From positions 1-15,463 of the forward strand of contig JAEZZN010000055.1 of NCBI GenBank assembly GCA_023418535.1: DNA of 15,463 bases, in the 5' to 3' direction. The position numbers and the translations under genes were made by a program. Position 1 is the stretch's first letter, and every line of letters begins with the position of its first letter. Shown here in pieces: positions 1-7,609 of the stretch. Source of the stretch: Bacillota bacterium. Its GTDB lineage: Bacteria; Bacillota_A; Clostridia; Tissierellales; Peptoniphilaceae. The notes beneath the pieces were generated by a model, which was not told the DNA's origin, did no database searches, and saw nothing but the letters and a program-made list of their open reading frames with translations.

Positions 1-6
1 GGCAAC

Positions 7-89
7 ATCCTTCTGTCCTTTGGACATCCGGATTAAAATTTCTGAGGCACTCTAAGAGCTAAAGCTCAAGAGTGCTCATGCGAAATTTT
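7..89. repeat. Nested inverted repeats in left flank, possible upstream terminator
   Basis: Two hairpins lie side by side. The first has TGTCC (14-18), loop TTT and GGACA (22-26), with outer arms ATCC (7-10) and GGAT (30-33). The second has GCACTCT (47-53) pairing with AGAGTGC (69-75) and GAGC (56-59) pairing with GCTC (64-67) around a TAAA loop. It is enclosed by outer arms AAAATTTC (35-42) and GAAATTTT (82-89). The outer right arm ends in a short T run, as in a rho-independent terminator of a gene lying left of the window. It could equally be a dispersed intergenic repeat. No reading frame here looks coding. The pairing is read directly; the role is inferred. Confidence 0.45.
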
Positions 90-167
90 TGCTTAACGTT
101 ACTAATAATGACTCATAGTCTTTTTTGAATTCACAACTAAAAAAATAAAATGGGGAATCTAAGCAGT

Positions 168-215
168 AAAGCTTTCTAAGGAAAGTTTTTCGGAGTCACT
201 TCCCTACGGGAAGTG
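168..215. other. Two tandem hairpins in non-coding left flank
   Basis: The first stem is AAAGCTTTC (168-176), loop TAAG, then GAAAGTTTT (181-189): nine pairs with one G-U, followed by one further T. The second is a perfect eight-pair stem CACTTCCC (197-204), loop TAC, GGGAAGTG (208-215). The surrounding 150-260 is richer in G than the AT-rich DNA after it and resembles the right-hand flank in composition. It may be a small structured RNA, a terminator pair or part of an intergenic repeat. I do not recognise a named RNA family. From about 216 to 400 I see no gene or convincing signal. Confidence 0.4.
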
Positions 216-407
216 TAGACGTGGATGGGCTAATGAATAGATTTAGTGCGGATTGGGGTAGAGAGGGAGTAGAAATTTGATAATATCATACAATTTCACA
301 ATCATAGCGTTTTTAATAGTTTGAAGTGCATTTTCAATAAATTTGGAAATATAAGATGAAAGCATTACATTTGGAGTTTATTCACAATCTGGCAGCTAAA
401 TTGTGTT

Positions 408-440
408 TGAAACATGAATTGTCATTTTTATAATGTTTCA
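408..440. repeat. Imperfect palindromic AT-rich stretch
   Basis: TGAAACAT (408-415) and ATGTTTCA (433-440) are an exact eight-base inverted repeat with a 17-base spacer. A shorter one, CACAAT (383-388) with ATTGTG (400-405), lies just upstream. Both sit 25 to 85 bases before the candidate promoter at 466-493, so they could bind a regulator, but inverted repeats of this size are not rare in AT-rich DNA. No gene is apparent between 260 and 648. Confidence 0.25.
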
Positions 441-465
441 TTTTGAGACACGAAATGCGCCTATT

Positions 466-493
466 TTGACAGATATTTTCATTTTCATAAAAT
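466..493 (+). promoter_or_regulatory. Candidate sigma-A promoter (distal)
   Basis: A perfect -35 box TTGACA (466-471) is followed after 16 bases by TAAAAT (488-493), a five-of-six match to TATAAT. Transcription would start near 500 and run toward the defence genes, giving a leader of about 340 bases before the ORF at 840, or about 150 bases before the small ORF at 649. The match is read from the sequence; activity is inferred. Confidence 0.4.
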
Positions 494-648
494 TATGCGA
501 ACATAGTCACAAAAATTTAATAAATCTTAATAATTTGTCTCTTTTTAAGACATAGTTTCTGAATGAAAATAAGGTTGGTAAAAATCAGAGAATTATGTGA
601 GAGAGTTAAGAAGAGGAAGAGGAAATTCACAAAGTGGAGTTTGCTAAC

Positions 649-780
649 ATGAATTTTATTTTATTTTGTCATTTTTTCTTAAATCGCGCCAAGATTATTG
701 ATAATAACTATCAAGAGTATTTACTGTATATATGCACTGCCACTTTAATAATTAAGGGTTTACATCTTAATCTTAAATAA
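649..780 (+). CDS. Doubtful small ORF, 43 aa
   Basis: An ATG at 649 opens a 43-codon frame ending in TAA at 778-780, with a modest GGAG at 636-639 nine bases before it. The product starts MNFILFCHFF and carries hydrophobic stretches near both ends. I recognise no family. The frame lies in very AT-rich leader DNA, and its 3' end overlaps the proximal promoter candidate, so it could be chance. If real, it would be the first peptide made from the distal promoter. Confidence 0.15.
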   Translation: MNFILFCHFFLNRAKIIDNNYQEYLLYICTATLIIKGLHLNLK

Positions 781-787
781 ATATTAT
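759..787 (+). promoter_or_regulatory. Candidate sigma-A promoter of the defence operon
   Basis: TTTACA (759-764) matches TTGACA at five of six bases. After exactly 17 bases comes TATTAT (782-787), five of six to TATAAT. The start point would fall near 794, about 45 bases before the ATG at 840. It sits directly ahead of the first gene of a continuous + strand block, which makes it the best promoter for the operon. A second TATAAT at 790-795 has only a poor -35 partner. Confidence 0.5.
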
Positions 788-839
788 GTTATAATAATGA
801 AAATGTTAATTTTTTGTTGAATATTATAGTAGAGATGAT

Positions 840-1202
840 ATGTCAATAATAAATGTAAAATACAAAAAAAGTGCTTCTTCAATGACTGATACTAATATGG
901 GGTTGGCTAATTTTCGTGATACTTCTAAAAATAAAAATGTAACATCCAATAAGACAGTGAATTATCGAAGATATGTTCGTAAATGCCGTAACTCCCTTAT
1001 TGATGAAATAAAACAATCTATTAATATCGAGAAAAATGTTTATAAACTATTAATATTCGATGCAAAAGAGAATGTAAATGTAATAGATCCATATTATTCG
1101 ATCTATTTCTTTAGAGAATATGAGTACATAATATCTCAGGACTATGTAGAAAGAATTTTTAGGGCATATAAAATTTCTTTACACAACTCAAATAAAATCT
1201 GA
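840..1202 (+). CDS. Unrecognised protein, probably the 5' part of a split gene
   Basis: The 120-residue product has a Ser/Asn/Lys-rich N-terminus (about 1-40), then a basic stretch around YRRYVRK and a more structured, aromatic-rich part near residues 65-105 (VIDPYYSIYFF). I recognise no domain, signal peptide or membrane segment. The ATG at 840 has only a weak purine run (AGAGATG) before it. The frame stops at 1200-1202, while the +1 frame is open from 1150 through 1674 and reads on as similar Lys/Ile/Asn-rich protein. This suggests that one gene of about 277 codons was broken by a single-base insertion, perhaps in the T run at 1157-1161. As the first gene of the operon it may be an accessory part of the system. 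Its function is unknown. Confidence 0.55.
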   Translation: MSIINVKYKKSASSMTDTNMGLANFRDTSKNKNVTSNKTVNYRRYVRKCRNSLIDEIKQSINIEKNVYKLLIFDAKENVNVIDPYYSIYFFREYEYIISQDYVERIFRAYKISLHNSNKI

Positions 1203-1254
1203 AATAAACAATGCTATAAAATCAAGACTGATTGATAATTTATTTAAACAGAAT

Positions 1255-1674
1255 TTGAGTTTAAATGTTATTAAGAACATTGTTTCGGCTGAAAAATTAT
1301 TAAAACAGGCAGATTTAATGAGATATTGTCAAATAAAAAATATAAGTATCAATGAAGATGAAAAGATTAATAAGCCTAAGATAAAACAGCCAATAGAAAA
1401 AATCTCGGCGCTAGATGTTAAAACAGAACAGCATTTAGATCAATTATTAAGAGGTTTCAATCATCTAAGAATAATAAGATTAGATATTAGAGCATCAAAC
1501 TTTTGGTGGAGTAAAACCAACATTTGGCCAAAAGTAAATCTAATCTTCCAACTATATTTACTGAAACAAAAATATCCTGAAAAAAATTTTGCTGAAATCG
1601 CGAAAATGCAAGGAATACGCATGGATAATAGTTATCTAAATTATTTTGAGTATCTCGCTAAAAATTTGTCTTAA
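1255..1674 (+). CDS. Unrecognised protein, probably the 3' part of the split gene
   Basis: From TTG 1255 this gives 139 residues, but the frame is open from 1150 (the TAG at 1147-1149 closes it upstream), there is no Shine-Dalgarno before the TTG, and the first ATG is at 1318. The stretch 1150-1254 translates sensibly (for example IKSEINNAIKSRLIDNLFKQ), so it is likely coding and the TTG start is unconvincing. The protein is Lys/Ile/Asn-rich. Its C-terminal half, with WWSKTNIWPKVNLIFQLYLL and a helical Leu/Tyr-rich tail, looks like a folded alpha-helical domain. I recognise no family. The next gene starts 42 bases later with its own strong ribosome binding site. It is either a pseudogene fragment or the downstream product of a frameshift. 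No function is assigned. Confidence 0.5.
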   Translation: MSLNVIKNIVSAEKLLKQADLMRYCQIKNISINEDEKINKPKIKQPIEKISALDVKTEQHLDQLLRGFNHLRIIRLDIRASNFWWSKTNIWPKVNLIFQLYLLKQKYPEKNFAEIAKMQGIRMDNSYLNYFEYLAKNLS

Positions 1675-1716
1675 TCTGTTTAAATTAATTTAAGTCATAC
1701 TTTAAGAGGTGGAATA

Positions 1717-4700
1717 ATGCACAATGAATCACTTGAAATAGACAATAGAAATATACTTTTAGGGGATATACTAAAAGAAAAAATAACTAAAAATAGTAAA
1801 ATTAAAGTAGCAGCTGCTACTTTTTCAATATTTGCATTCAAAGAATTGAAAGATAGTTTACAAAATATTGATGAATTGCAATTTATTTTTACTAGCCCAA
1901 CATTTACAAATGGTGAAATTAAAGAACAATTGAGAGAATATACTATTCCTAAAAGATTAAGAGAGGATTCCTTATTTGGATCTAAATATGAATTGAAATT
2001 GAGAAATGAATTAACTCATAAAGCTTTAGCAAAAGAATGTTCAGAATGGATAAAAAGAAAAGCTAAATTCAAGTCTATAAATTTAACTGAAGAATCAATT
2101 GATGATGGTATTCGAATTGAAACGGATAATTCGATAATTTCTGTTGATAAATTAAAAAATTTCGATTTGAAAGAATTAGGTTATGAAACTAGTATTTTTA
2201 AATCAACTAGAAATTTATACTATGCTCCACAAAGTCTTTCTTATTTAAAAGAGTTTGAAGATTATTGGAATAATGATGAATATTTTAGAGATGTAACCAC
2301 AGAATTATTAGAAAATTTAAACATAGCCTTCAAAGAAAATTCTCCAGAATTTTTATATTATGTTACGATTTATAATATTTTTAAGGATTTTTTAGAAGAT
2401 ATAGATGATGATCAATTACCAATTACAGGTGTTAAATATAAAGAGTCAAAAATTTGGAATTTATTATATGATTTTCAAAAAGACGCAGTAGAGGCAATAA
2501 TTGGTAAACTTGAAAAATTTAATGGTTGTATTTTGGCGGATTCTGTGGGATTGGGAAAGACTTTTACCGCACTGGCAACGATGACGTATTACGCATATCG
2601 TGGAAAAAGGATTTTAGTATTATGCCCTAAAAAGTTGGAAAATAACTGGAATATGTATCGACATGACTACATTAATAATCCTATTTATGATCGACATTTA
2701 CAATATGATGTTCTTTTCCATACTGATTTGAGTAGAGATAAGGGAATCTCCAATGGTATCGATTTAGAACTTAATCGTTTTGATACATATGATTTAGTTG
2801 TTATTGATGAGTCTCATAATTTTAGAAATGGTAGTTCTTCTGCAAAAGAAATAGAAGAAGGAAGAGAAAATCGATACACTAAATTAATGAATAATATTAT
2901 ACGACCTGGAGTTAAAACAAAAGTATTAATGTTATCTGCAACACCTGTAAATAATCGCTTCAATGATTTAAAAAATCAATTAGCATTGGCTTATGAGGGA
3001 GAAAGTAGAAAAATTGATGAAAAACTTAATTTATCAAGTTCAATTGATGATATATTCCGACAAGCTCAAATATCATATAATAACTGGGTCAAATTATCAG
3101 TCGAAGAAAGAACTATTGATAAGCTTTTAAATAAGTTAGATTTGGATTTTTTTAAAATATTAGATAATGTGACAATTGCTAGAAGCAGAAAGCATATTCG
3201 CGAGTTTTATGATCAGTCTGATATTGGAGATTTTCCAAAAAGATTATCACCAAAAAACTTTTCTCCTGAATTAACACATAGTGAATTAAATGTAACTTAT
3301 GAAAAAATATATAATTTATTAGATCAACTGAATTTAACAATATATGTCCCTAGTTTATTTCTACATCCGTCAAAAACATATAAATATGAAAAAAAATATG
3401 AAGGTCAGGCCAAGTATTTAACTCAGAGCGGAAGAGAATATGGTATAAAAAAATTAATGATGATTAATCTTTTAAAAAGGTTAGAGAGTTCTATTGAAGC
3501 TTTTAGATATACACTTATTGGAGTAGTTAAGGAAACTATTGTCGATACAGTTGAAAAAATAAATTCATATGAAAAAACAGGAAGAAATTTAAGCATTGTT
3601 GAAAGAGAATTAAATGATGAAGACCTAGACGTGGAGGATTCTAACCTTGATTTTGTTATTGGGAAAAAAGTCCCTATTGAACTTGAAGATATGGATTATA
3701 TTACATGGAAAAGGGAATTACAATCAGATTTAATCGTAATAAATAATATTGAAAAAATGGTTGAAAAAATCACCCCAGAAAATGATTTGAAATTACAAAC
3801 ATTGAAAAATTTAATTGATGACAAAATGGTTAAACCAATTAATGAAGGTAATAAAAAGCTTTTAATATTTTCGGCATATGCAACAACTGTTGATTATTTA
3901 TATGAGAACATAAGCACTTATGTTTTAGAAAAATACAACATAAATACAGCAAAGATAACAGGAACAGATGGATTTAAAACAACATTGAAAACAAAGAATA
4001 AAGATTTAAATAGTATTTTAACGTATTTTTCACCTGTTTCAAAACAAAAGAACAAGTTGCTTCCTAATGATAATAAGGAAATTGACATAATTATTGCTAC
4101 AGATGTGATTTCTGAAGGACAAAATTTACAAGATGCTGATATGATGATTAATTTTGATATACATTGGAATCCGGTTCGAATAATTCAAAGATTCGGACGT
4201 ATAGATCGTATTGGTTCAATCAATCAGTATATTCAGTTAGTTAATTTTTGGCCAAATATAAAATTAGATGAATATATTAATCTAAAATCACGAGTAGAGT
4301 CTAGAATGAAAATCTCCGTACTAACTTCAACAGCCGATGAAAATATCTTAACAAATGATGAATTAGAAGATTTAAATTATCGAAAAAAACAATTGCAAAG
4401 GTTAAAAATGGAAGTAGTTGACTTGGAAGAAATGACTGATGGAATTTCAATAATGGATTTGGGCTTAGAGGAATACCGTCTTGATTTAAAAAGATATATA
4501 AAAGAAAATCCTAATGTAGAAAAAGTACCTAAAGGTTTACAAACAATTATTCCAGTCAATAACAGTTCAGATGAAGGTGTAATATTTGTTTTGAAAGACA
4601 AAAAATTTAAAGATAAACCCAAATTAAATGATAGATTATTTCCATATTCAATTGTATATGTTAATAAAAGTGGAGAATTAGAACAATTGAATAATAATAG

Positions 4701-4983
4701 TAAAAGAAATCTTGAGAAATTGAGACTACTGACTAAAGGGATGAATAAACCATTTTTTGATCATATAGAACAATTCAACAAAGAAACTAATGATGGAAGT
4801 GAAATGTCGAAGTATTCTGTTTTGTTACAAAAAGCAATTGAAAAAAATAATTATTCAGAACAACAAAACACAATTTCATCACTTTTTAGTATGGAAAGTG
4901 TCGATTTGATGAGTCGAAATACTAATGAATCCGATGATTATGAATTAGTTTCCTTTTTTATTTTAATGAAGAGAGGCGAATAA
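1717..4983 (+). CDS. SNF2-family DEAD/DEAH helicase with PLD-like N-terminal domain
   Basis: A 1088-residue superfamily 2 DNA helicase/translocase. Residues about 25-120 resemble the phospholipase D-like domain that heads this family (VAAATFSIFAFKELKDSL), but no HxK catalytic motif is visible in the first 270 residues. The helicase core is intact: Walker A ADSVGLGKT (274-282), motif II DESH (364-367), LSATP (406-410), motif V ATDVISEGQNLQ (794-805) and motif VI QRFGRIDRIG (824-833). About 250 C-terminal residues follow without a known fold. The ATG at 1717 has a strong GAGGTGG four bases upstream. The gene ends one base before the DUF4391 start, so the two are translated together. By its family it would move along or remodel DNA using ATP, probably helping the type III enzymes downstream; the role is inferred. 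Related SNF2 proteins with PLD modules occur in DISARM and other defence clusters. Confidence 0.9.
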   Translation: MHNESLEIDNRNILLGDILKEKITKNSKIKVAAATFSIFAFKELKDSLQNIDELQFIFTSPTFTNGEIKEQLREYTIPKRLREDSLFGSKYELKLRNELTHKALAKECSEWIKRKAKFKSINLTEESIDDGIRIETDNSIISVDKLKNFDLKELGYETSIFKSTRNLYYAPQSLSYLKEFEDYWNNDEYFRDVTTELLENLNIAFKENSPEFLYYVTIYNIFKDFLEDIDDDQLPITGVKYKESKIWNLLYDFQKDAVEAIIGKLEKFNGCILADSVGLGKTFTALATMTYYAYRGKRILVLCPKKLENNWNMYRHDYINNPIYDRHLQYDVLFHTDLSRDKGISNGIDLELNRFDTYDLVVIDESHNFRNGSSSAKEIEEGRENRYTKLMNNIIRPGVKTKVLMLSATPVNNRFNDLKNQLALAYEGESRKIDEKLNLSSSIDDIFRQAQISYNNWVKLSVEERTIDKLLNKLDLDFFKILDNVTIARSRKHIREFYDQSDIGDFPKRLSPKNFSPELTHSELNVTYEKIYNLLDQLNLTIYVPSLFLHPSKTYKYEKKYEGQAKYLTQSGREYGIKKLMMINLLKRLESSIEAFRYTLIGVVKETIVDTVEKINSYEKTGRNLSIVERELNDEDLDVEDSNLDFVIGKKVPIELEDMDYITWKRELQSDLIVINNIEKMVEKITPENDLKLQTLKNLIDDKMVKPINEGNKKLLIFSAYATTVDYLYENISTYVLEKYNINTAKITGTDGFKTTLKTKNKDLNSILTYFSPVSKQKNKLLPNDNKEIDIIIATDVISEGQNLQDADMMINFDIHWNPVRIIQRFGRIDRIGSINQYIQLVNFWPNIKLDEYINLKSRVESRMKISVLTSTADENILTNDELEDLNYRKKQLQRLKMEVVDLEEMTDGISIMDLGLEEYRLDLKRYIKENPNVEKVPKGLQTIIPVNNSSDEGVIFVLKDKKFKDKPKLNDRLFPYSIVYVNKSGELEQLNNNSKRNLEKLRLLTKGMNKPFFDHIEQFNKETNDGSEMSKYSVLLQKAIEKNNYSEQQNTISSLFSMESVDLMSRNTNESDDYELVSFFILMKRGE

Positions 4984-4984
4984 T

Positions 4985-5665
4985 TTGAAACTACCTGATA
5001 GAAGTAAATTACCGGAACCTTTGGAGATATACAGATTAAATAAAAATGGAAATACAAATTTTTTTGAATTACTAAACTTAAAGGATAATCAGATTCGTGA
5101 ATTACGTTCACAAATAAAATCAATTACCATCACTAATCAATTAAACTCCCATACAACAAATATCCCAGAAGGGGATAAAGTAAAACTTATGTATATCATG
5201 GAGGTTAAAACATTTACAAATATTTTGAATTTTGATTTTTTGAGAATAATTGATACAAAAATAGGAAATTATATAGTTTTCAGATTGGTTTTTCCAGATA
5301 ATGAAGAATTATTCATTAATTACAAGGAACCCTTAGCTCGAATCGGAGACGGTAATCTTTATCGTATTATTAAGAGCTTTCAAACTAAAAAACTAATCAA
5401 TATTGATTTAAATGTATCAACTCTAGATCAATTATATGAGCAATTTATAAAAAAAATCGGAGAAGATAAAATCTTAGTTGATAATAAAAAAGATATTAAT
5501 CAAGTAATAAAAAACAGTGAAGAAATAATAAAATTGCAAAAAAAATCCAATGATTTAAAAAGAAAAATGTATTTAGCAAAAGATATGCGAATGCAAATAG
5601 AATATAAGAGGCAGTATAACAGTATTGAAGAAGAAATTAAAAAATTAAAGGAGACCTCAGAATGA
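4985..5665 (+). CDS. DUF4391 domain-containing protein
   Basis: A 226-residue soluble protein. Residues about 1-155 fit the DUF4391 pattern as I remember it: an N-terminal LP motif, a conserved NIPxGxxV-like turn (59-66), a following MYIMEVK strand, and a central block of strands with FRLVF and FINYKEPLARIG. Residues about 160-225 are Lys/Glu-rich and predicted coiled coil, suggesting that it binds a partner. The start is TTG at 4985, supported by GAGAGG at 4971-4976 and by lying one base after the helicase stop. The end overlaps the Mod start as ATGA. DUF4391 genes are typically found between a helicase and a type III methyltransferase, as here. Its biochemical role is not known to me; an adaptor linking the SNF2 helicase to Mod/Res is a guess. 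Family assignment is fairly sure. Confidence 0.8.
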   Translation: MKLPDRSKLPEPLEIYRLNKNGNTNFFELLNLKDNQIRELRSQIKSITITNQLNSHTTNIPEGDKVKLMYIMEVKTFTNILNFDFLRIIDTKIGNYIVFRLVFPDNEELFINYKEPLARIGDGNLYRIIKSFQTKKLINIDLNVSTLDQLYEQFIKKIGEDKILVDNKKDINQVIKNSEEIIKLQKKSNDLKRKMYLAKDMRMQIEYKRQYNSIEEEIKKLKETSE

Positions 5666-7608
5666 TAGAGTATGGTGAAAACACTGGAGTAGAAAAAATA
5701 AGACTTACTTCTAAAGATATCGTATTAGATAATGTTGATAAAATTGGCAATATTTTTCCACAAGTTATTACAGAAACAATGGATTCTGAAGGCAATCTAA
5801 AAAGAAGTATTGATTTTGATAAATTAAAAGACATCTTAAGCCAGGATATTGTAGAAGGTAAAGAAACATATGATTTTACATGGGTTGGTAAGAGAGAAGC
5901 AATTGCTGAAGCTGGTAGACCAACTACTAAAACGTTAAGACCGGATTTAGAAGAAAGTGTTGATTTTGAAAATACTGAAAATATTTTTATTACAGGCGAT
6001 AATTTAGAGGTTTTAAAAATTTTACAAGAATCTTATTTAAATAAAATTGATGTTATTTACATAGATCCACCTTATAATACCGGTAGTGATTTTGTATATT
6101 CAGATAAATTTGAAATGAGTCAGAAGGATTTCGATAAAGCTACGAATAGTGTTGATGAGACTGGAAAAAGATTAATAAAAAACGAGAAAACTAACGCTCG
6201 TTACCATTCAAATTGGTTAAATATGATGTATCCGAGATTAGTTTTAGCTAGAAACTTACTAAAAGAGAATGGTGTTATTTTTATTTCGATTGACGATAAT
6301 GAACAAGCTAACTTAAAAAATATTTGTGATGAAATTTTTGGTGAAAAGAATTTTATTGGAATGTTTACAGTTAATTCAACACCAAATGCCAGAGATTATG
6401 GGCATATCGGAAAAATGCATGAATATGTATTATTTTATTCAAAAAATATTGAACGATGTAAAACAAATTATTTACCAGACAAGGAGAAGAATTTTAAGTA
6501 TAGCGATGACTTAGGAGGTTTTAATATCCATCCACTGTATAATAGTAATGAGGCATTTCATATTAATAATCGTCCTAATTTGTATTACCCATTTTATTTA
6601 AATCCACAAAATGTTGATAGTGATTTTTACGAAATTTCATTAGAAAAACACGATAACTGGATTGAAGTATATCCTCCTGTTTCCATAAAGAACAGAGTAC
6701 AATTTGTATGGAGATGGGGTAGAGAAAAGTCATTCCAAAATTTAAATAAAGAAATTGTTGGATACAAAGTGGGAGATGAATATAGAATTGTACAAAAAAT
6801 GAGAAATACTACTAAGGTTATTCGTTCAATTTTAAGTGACAAAACTTATACTACTAGAAAAGGAACCTCAGAAGTTGAAAAATTATTCGGAAAGAAAGTC
6901 TTTGATTTTCCTAAACCAGTTAATTTAATAAAAACTTTATTAAAAGTAGGAACAGATAAAGACTCTTTAATCTTAGATTTTTTTGCAGGTTCTGGGACAA
7001 CGGCTAGTGCAACAATGCAATTAAACTCAGAAGATTTAGGAAATCGGAAATTTATTATCTGTACATTAGATGAAGTTATAAATGAAGAATTAAAGATTGA
7101 CGGAAAATTATATAGTACAATTGATCAGTTATCTAGAGAAAGGGTAAAAAAATCTGCGGATAAAATTTGTAATGAAAATCCTCTACAAGCTGAAAATTTT
7201 GACTTAGGATTTAAAACATTTAGAGTTGATTCTTCAAATTATAAAAACGTTATACAAATTCCAGAGATTTTAGTTCAAGAAGATCTATTTGACGCTGTTA
7301 CAAATGTAAAAAGTAATCGTTCATCATTGGATCTACTTTATCAAGTTATGTTGAATTGGGGATTAGAACTATCTTTAAAAATTGTAAATGAAGAATTTAA
7401 TGGAGCAAATATTTATAATGTAGATAATAATAGTTTAGTTGCATGTTTTGATGACAATATTACTGAAGAAACAATTCGAGAAATTGCGGGTAAGGAACCG
7501 TTAAGAGCTGTTTTCAAAGATAGCTCATTTGATAGAAGTGCATCAAAAATCAACCTTTTACAAATATTCAAAGAAATGTCACCTTTGACAAAAGTGAAGG
7601 TGATTTAA
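5662..7608 (+). CDS. mod: Type III restriction-modification DNA methyltransferase, Mod subunit
   Basis: A 648-residue S-adenosylmethionine-dependent DNA methyltransferase, the usual length for type III Mod. The catalytic motif DPPY (135-138, within IDPPYNTGSDF) precedes the cofactor motif FAGSGTT (441-447), which is the beta-class order seen in type III N6-adenine enzymes. The segment GDNLEVLKILQESY before DPPY is typical of Mod. The variable stretch between the motifs, about 235-400, should be the target recognition domain, so the site cannot be predicted here. The N-terminal 110 residues and C-terminal 150 are the parts expected to dimerise and to contact Res. The ATG overlaps the previous stop (ATGA) and follows AAGGAGA at 5648-5654. 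I saw no simple-sequence repeat of the kind that makes some mod genes phase-variable. Function: marks host DNA and recognises sites for restriction. Confidence 0.93.
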   Translation: MIEYGENTGVEKIRLTSKDIVLDNVDKIGNIFPQVITETMDSEGNLKRSIDFDKLKDILSQDIVEGKETYDFTWVGKREAIAEAGRPTTKTLRPDLEESVDFENTENIFITGDNLEVLKILQESYLNKIDVIYIDPPYNTGSDFVYSDKFEMSQKDFDKATNSVDETGKRLIKNEKTNARYHSNWLNMMYPRLVLARNLLKENGVIFISIDDNEQANLKNICDEIFGEKNFIGMFTVNSTPNARDYGHIGKMHEYVLFYSKNIERCKTNYLPDKEKNFKYSDDLGGFNIHPLYNSNEAFHINNRPNLYYPFYLNPQNVDSDFYEISLEKHDNWIEVYPPVSIKNRVQFVWRWGREKSFQNLNKEIVGYKVGDEYRIVQKMRNTTKVIRSILSDKTYTTRKGTSEVEKLFGKKVFDFPKPVNLIKTLLKVGTDKDSLILDFFAGSGTTASATMQLNSEDLGNRKFIICTLDEVINEELKIDGKLYSTIDQLSRERVKKSADKICNENPLQAENFDLGFKTFRVDSSNYKNVIQIPEILVQEDLFDAVTNVKSNRSSLDLLYQVMLNWGLELSLKIVNEEFNGANIYNVDNNSLVACFDDNITEETIREIAGKEPLRAVFKDSSFDRSASKINLLQIFKEMSPLTKVKVI

Positions 7609-7609
7609 A

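Noticed and set aside
1..260. tRNA gene or named riboswitch in the structured left flank
   Set aside because: No cloverleaf with T-loop and anticodon arm could be built, and I recognise no riboswitch core sequence.
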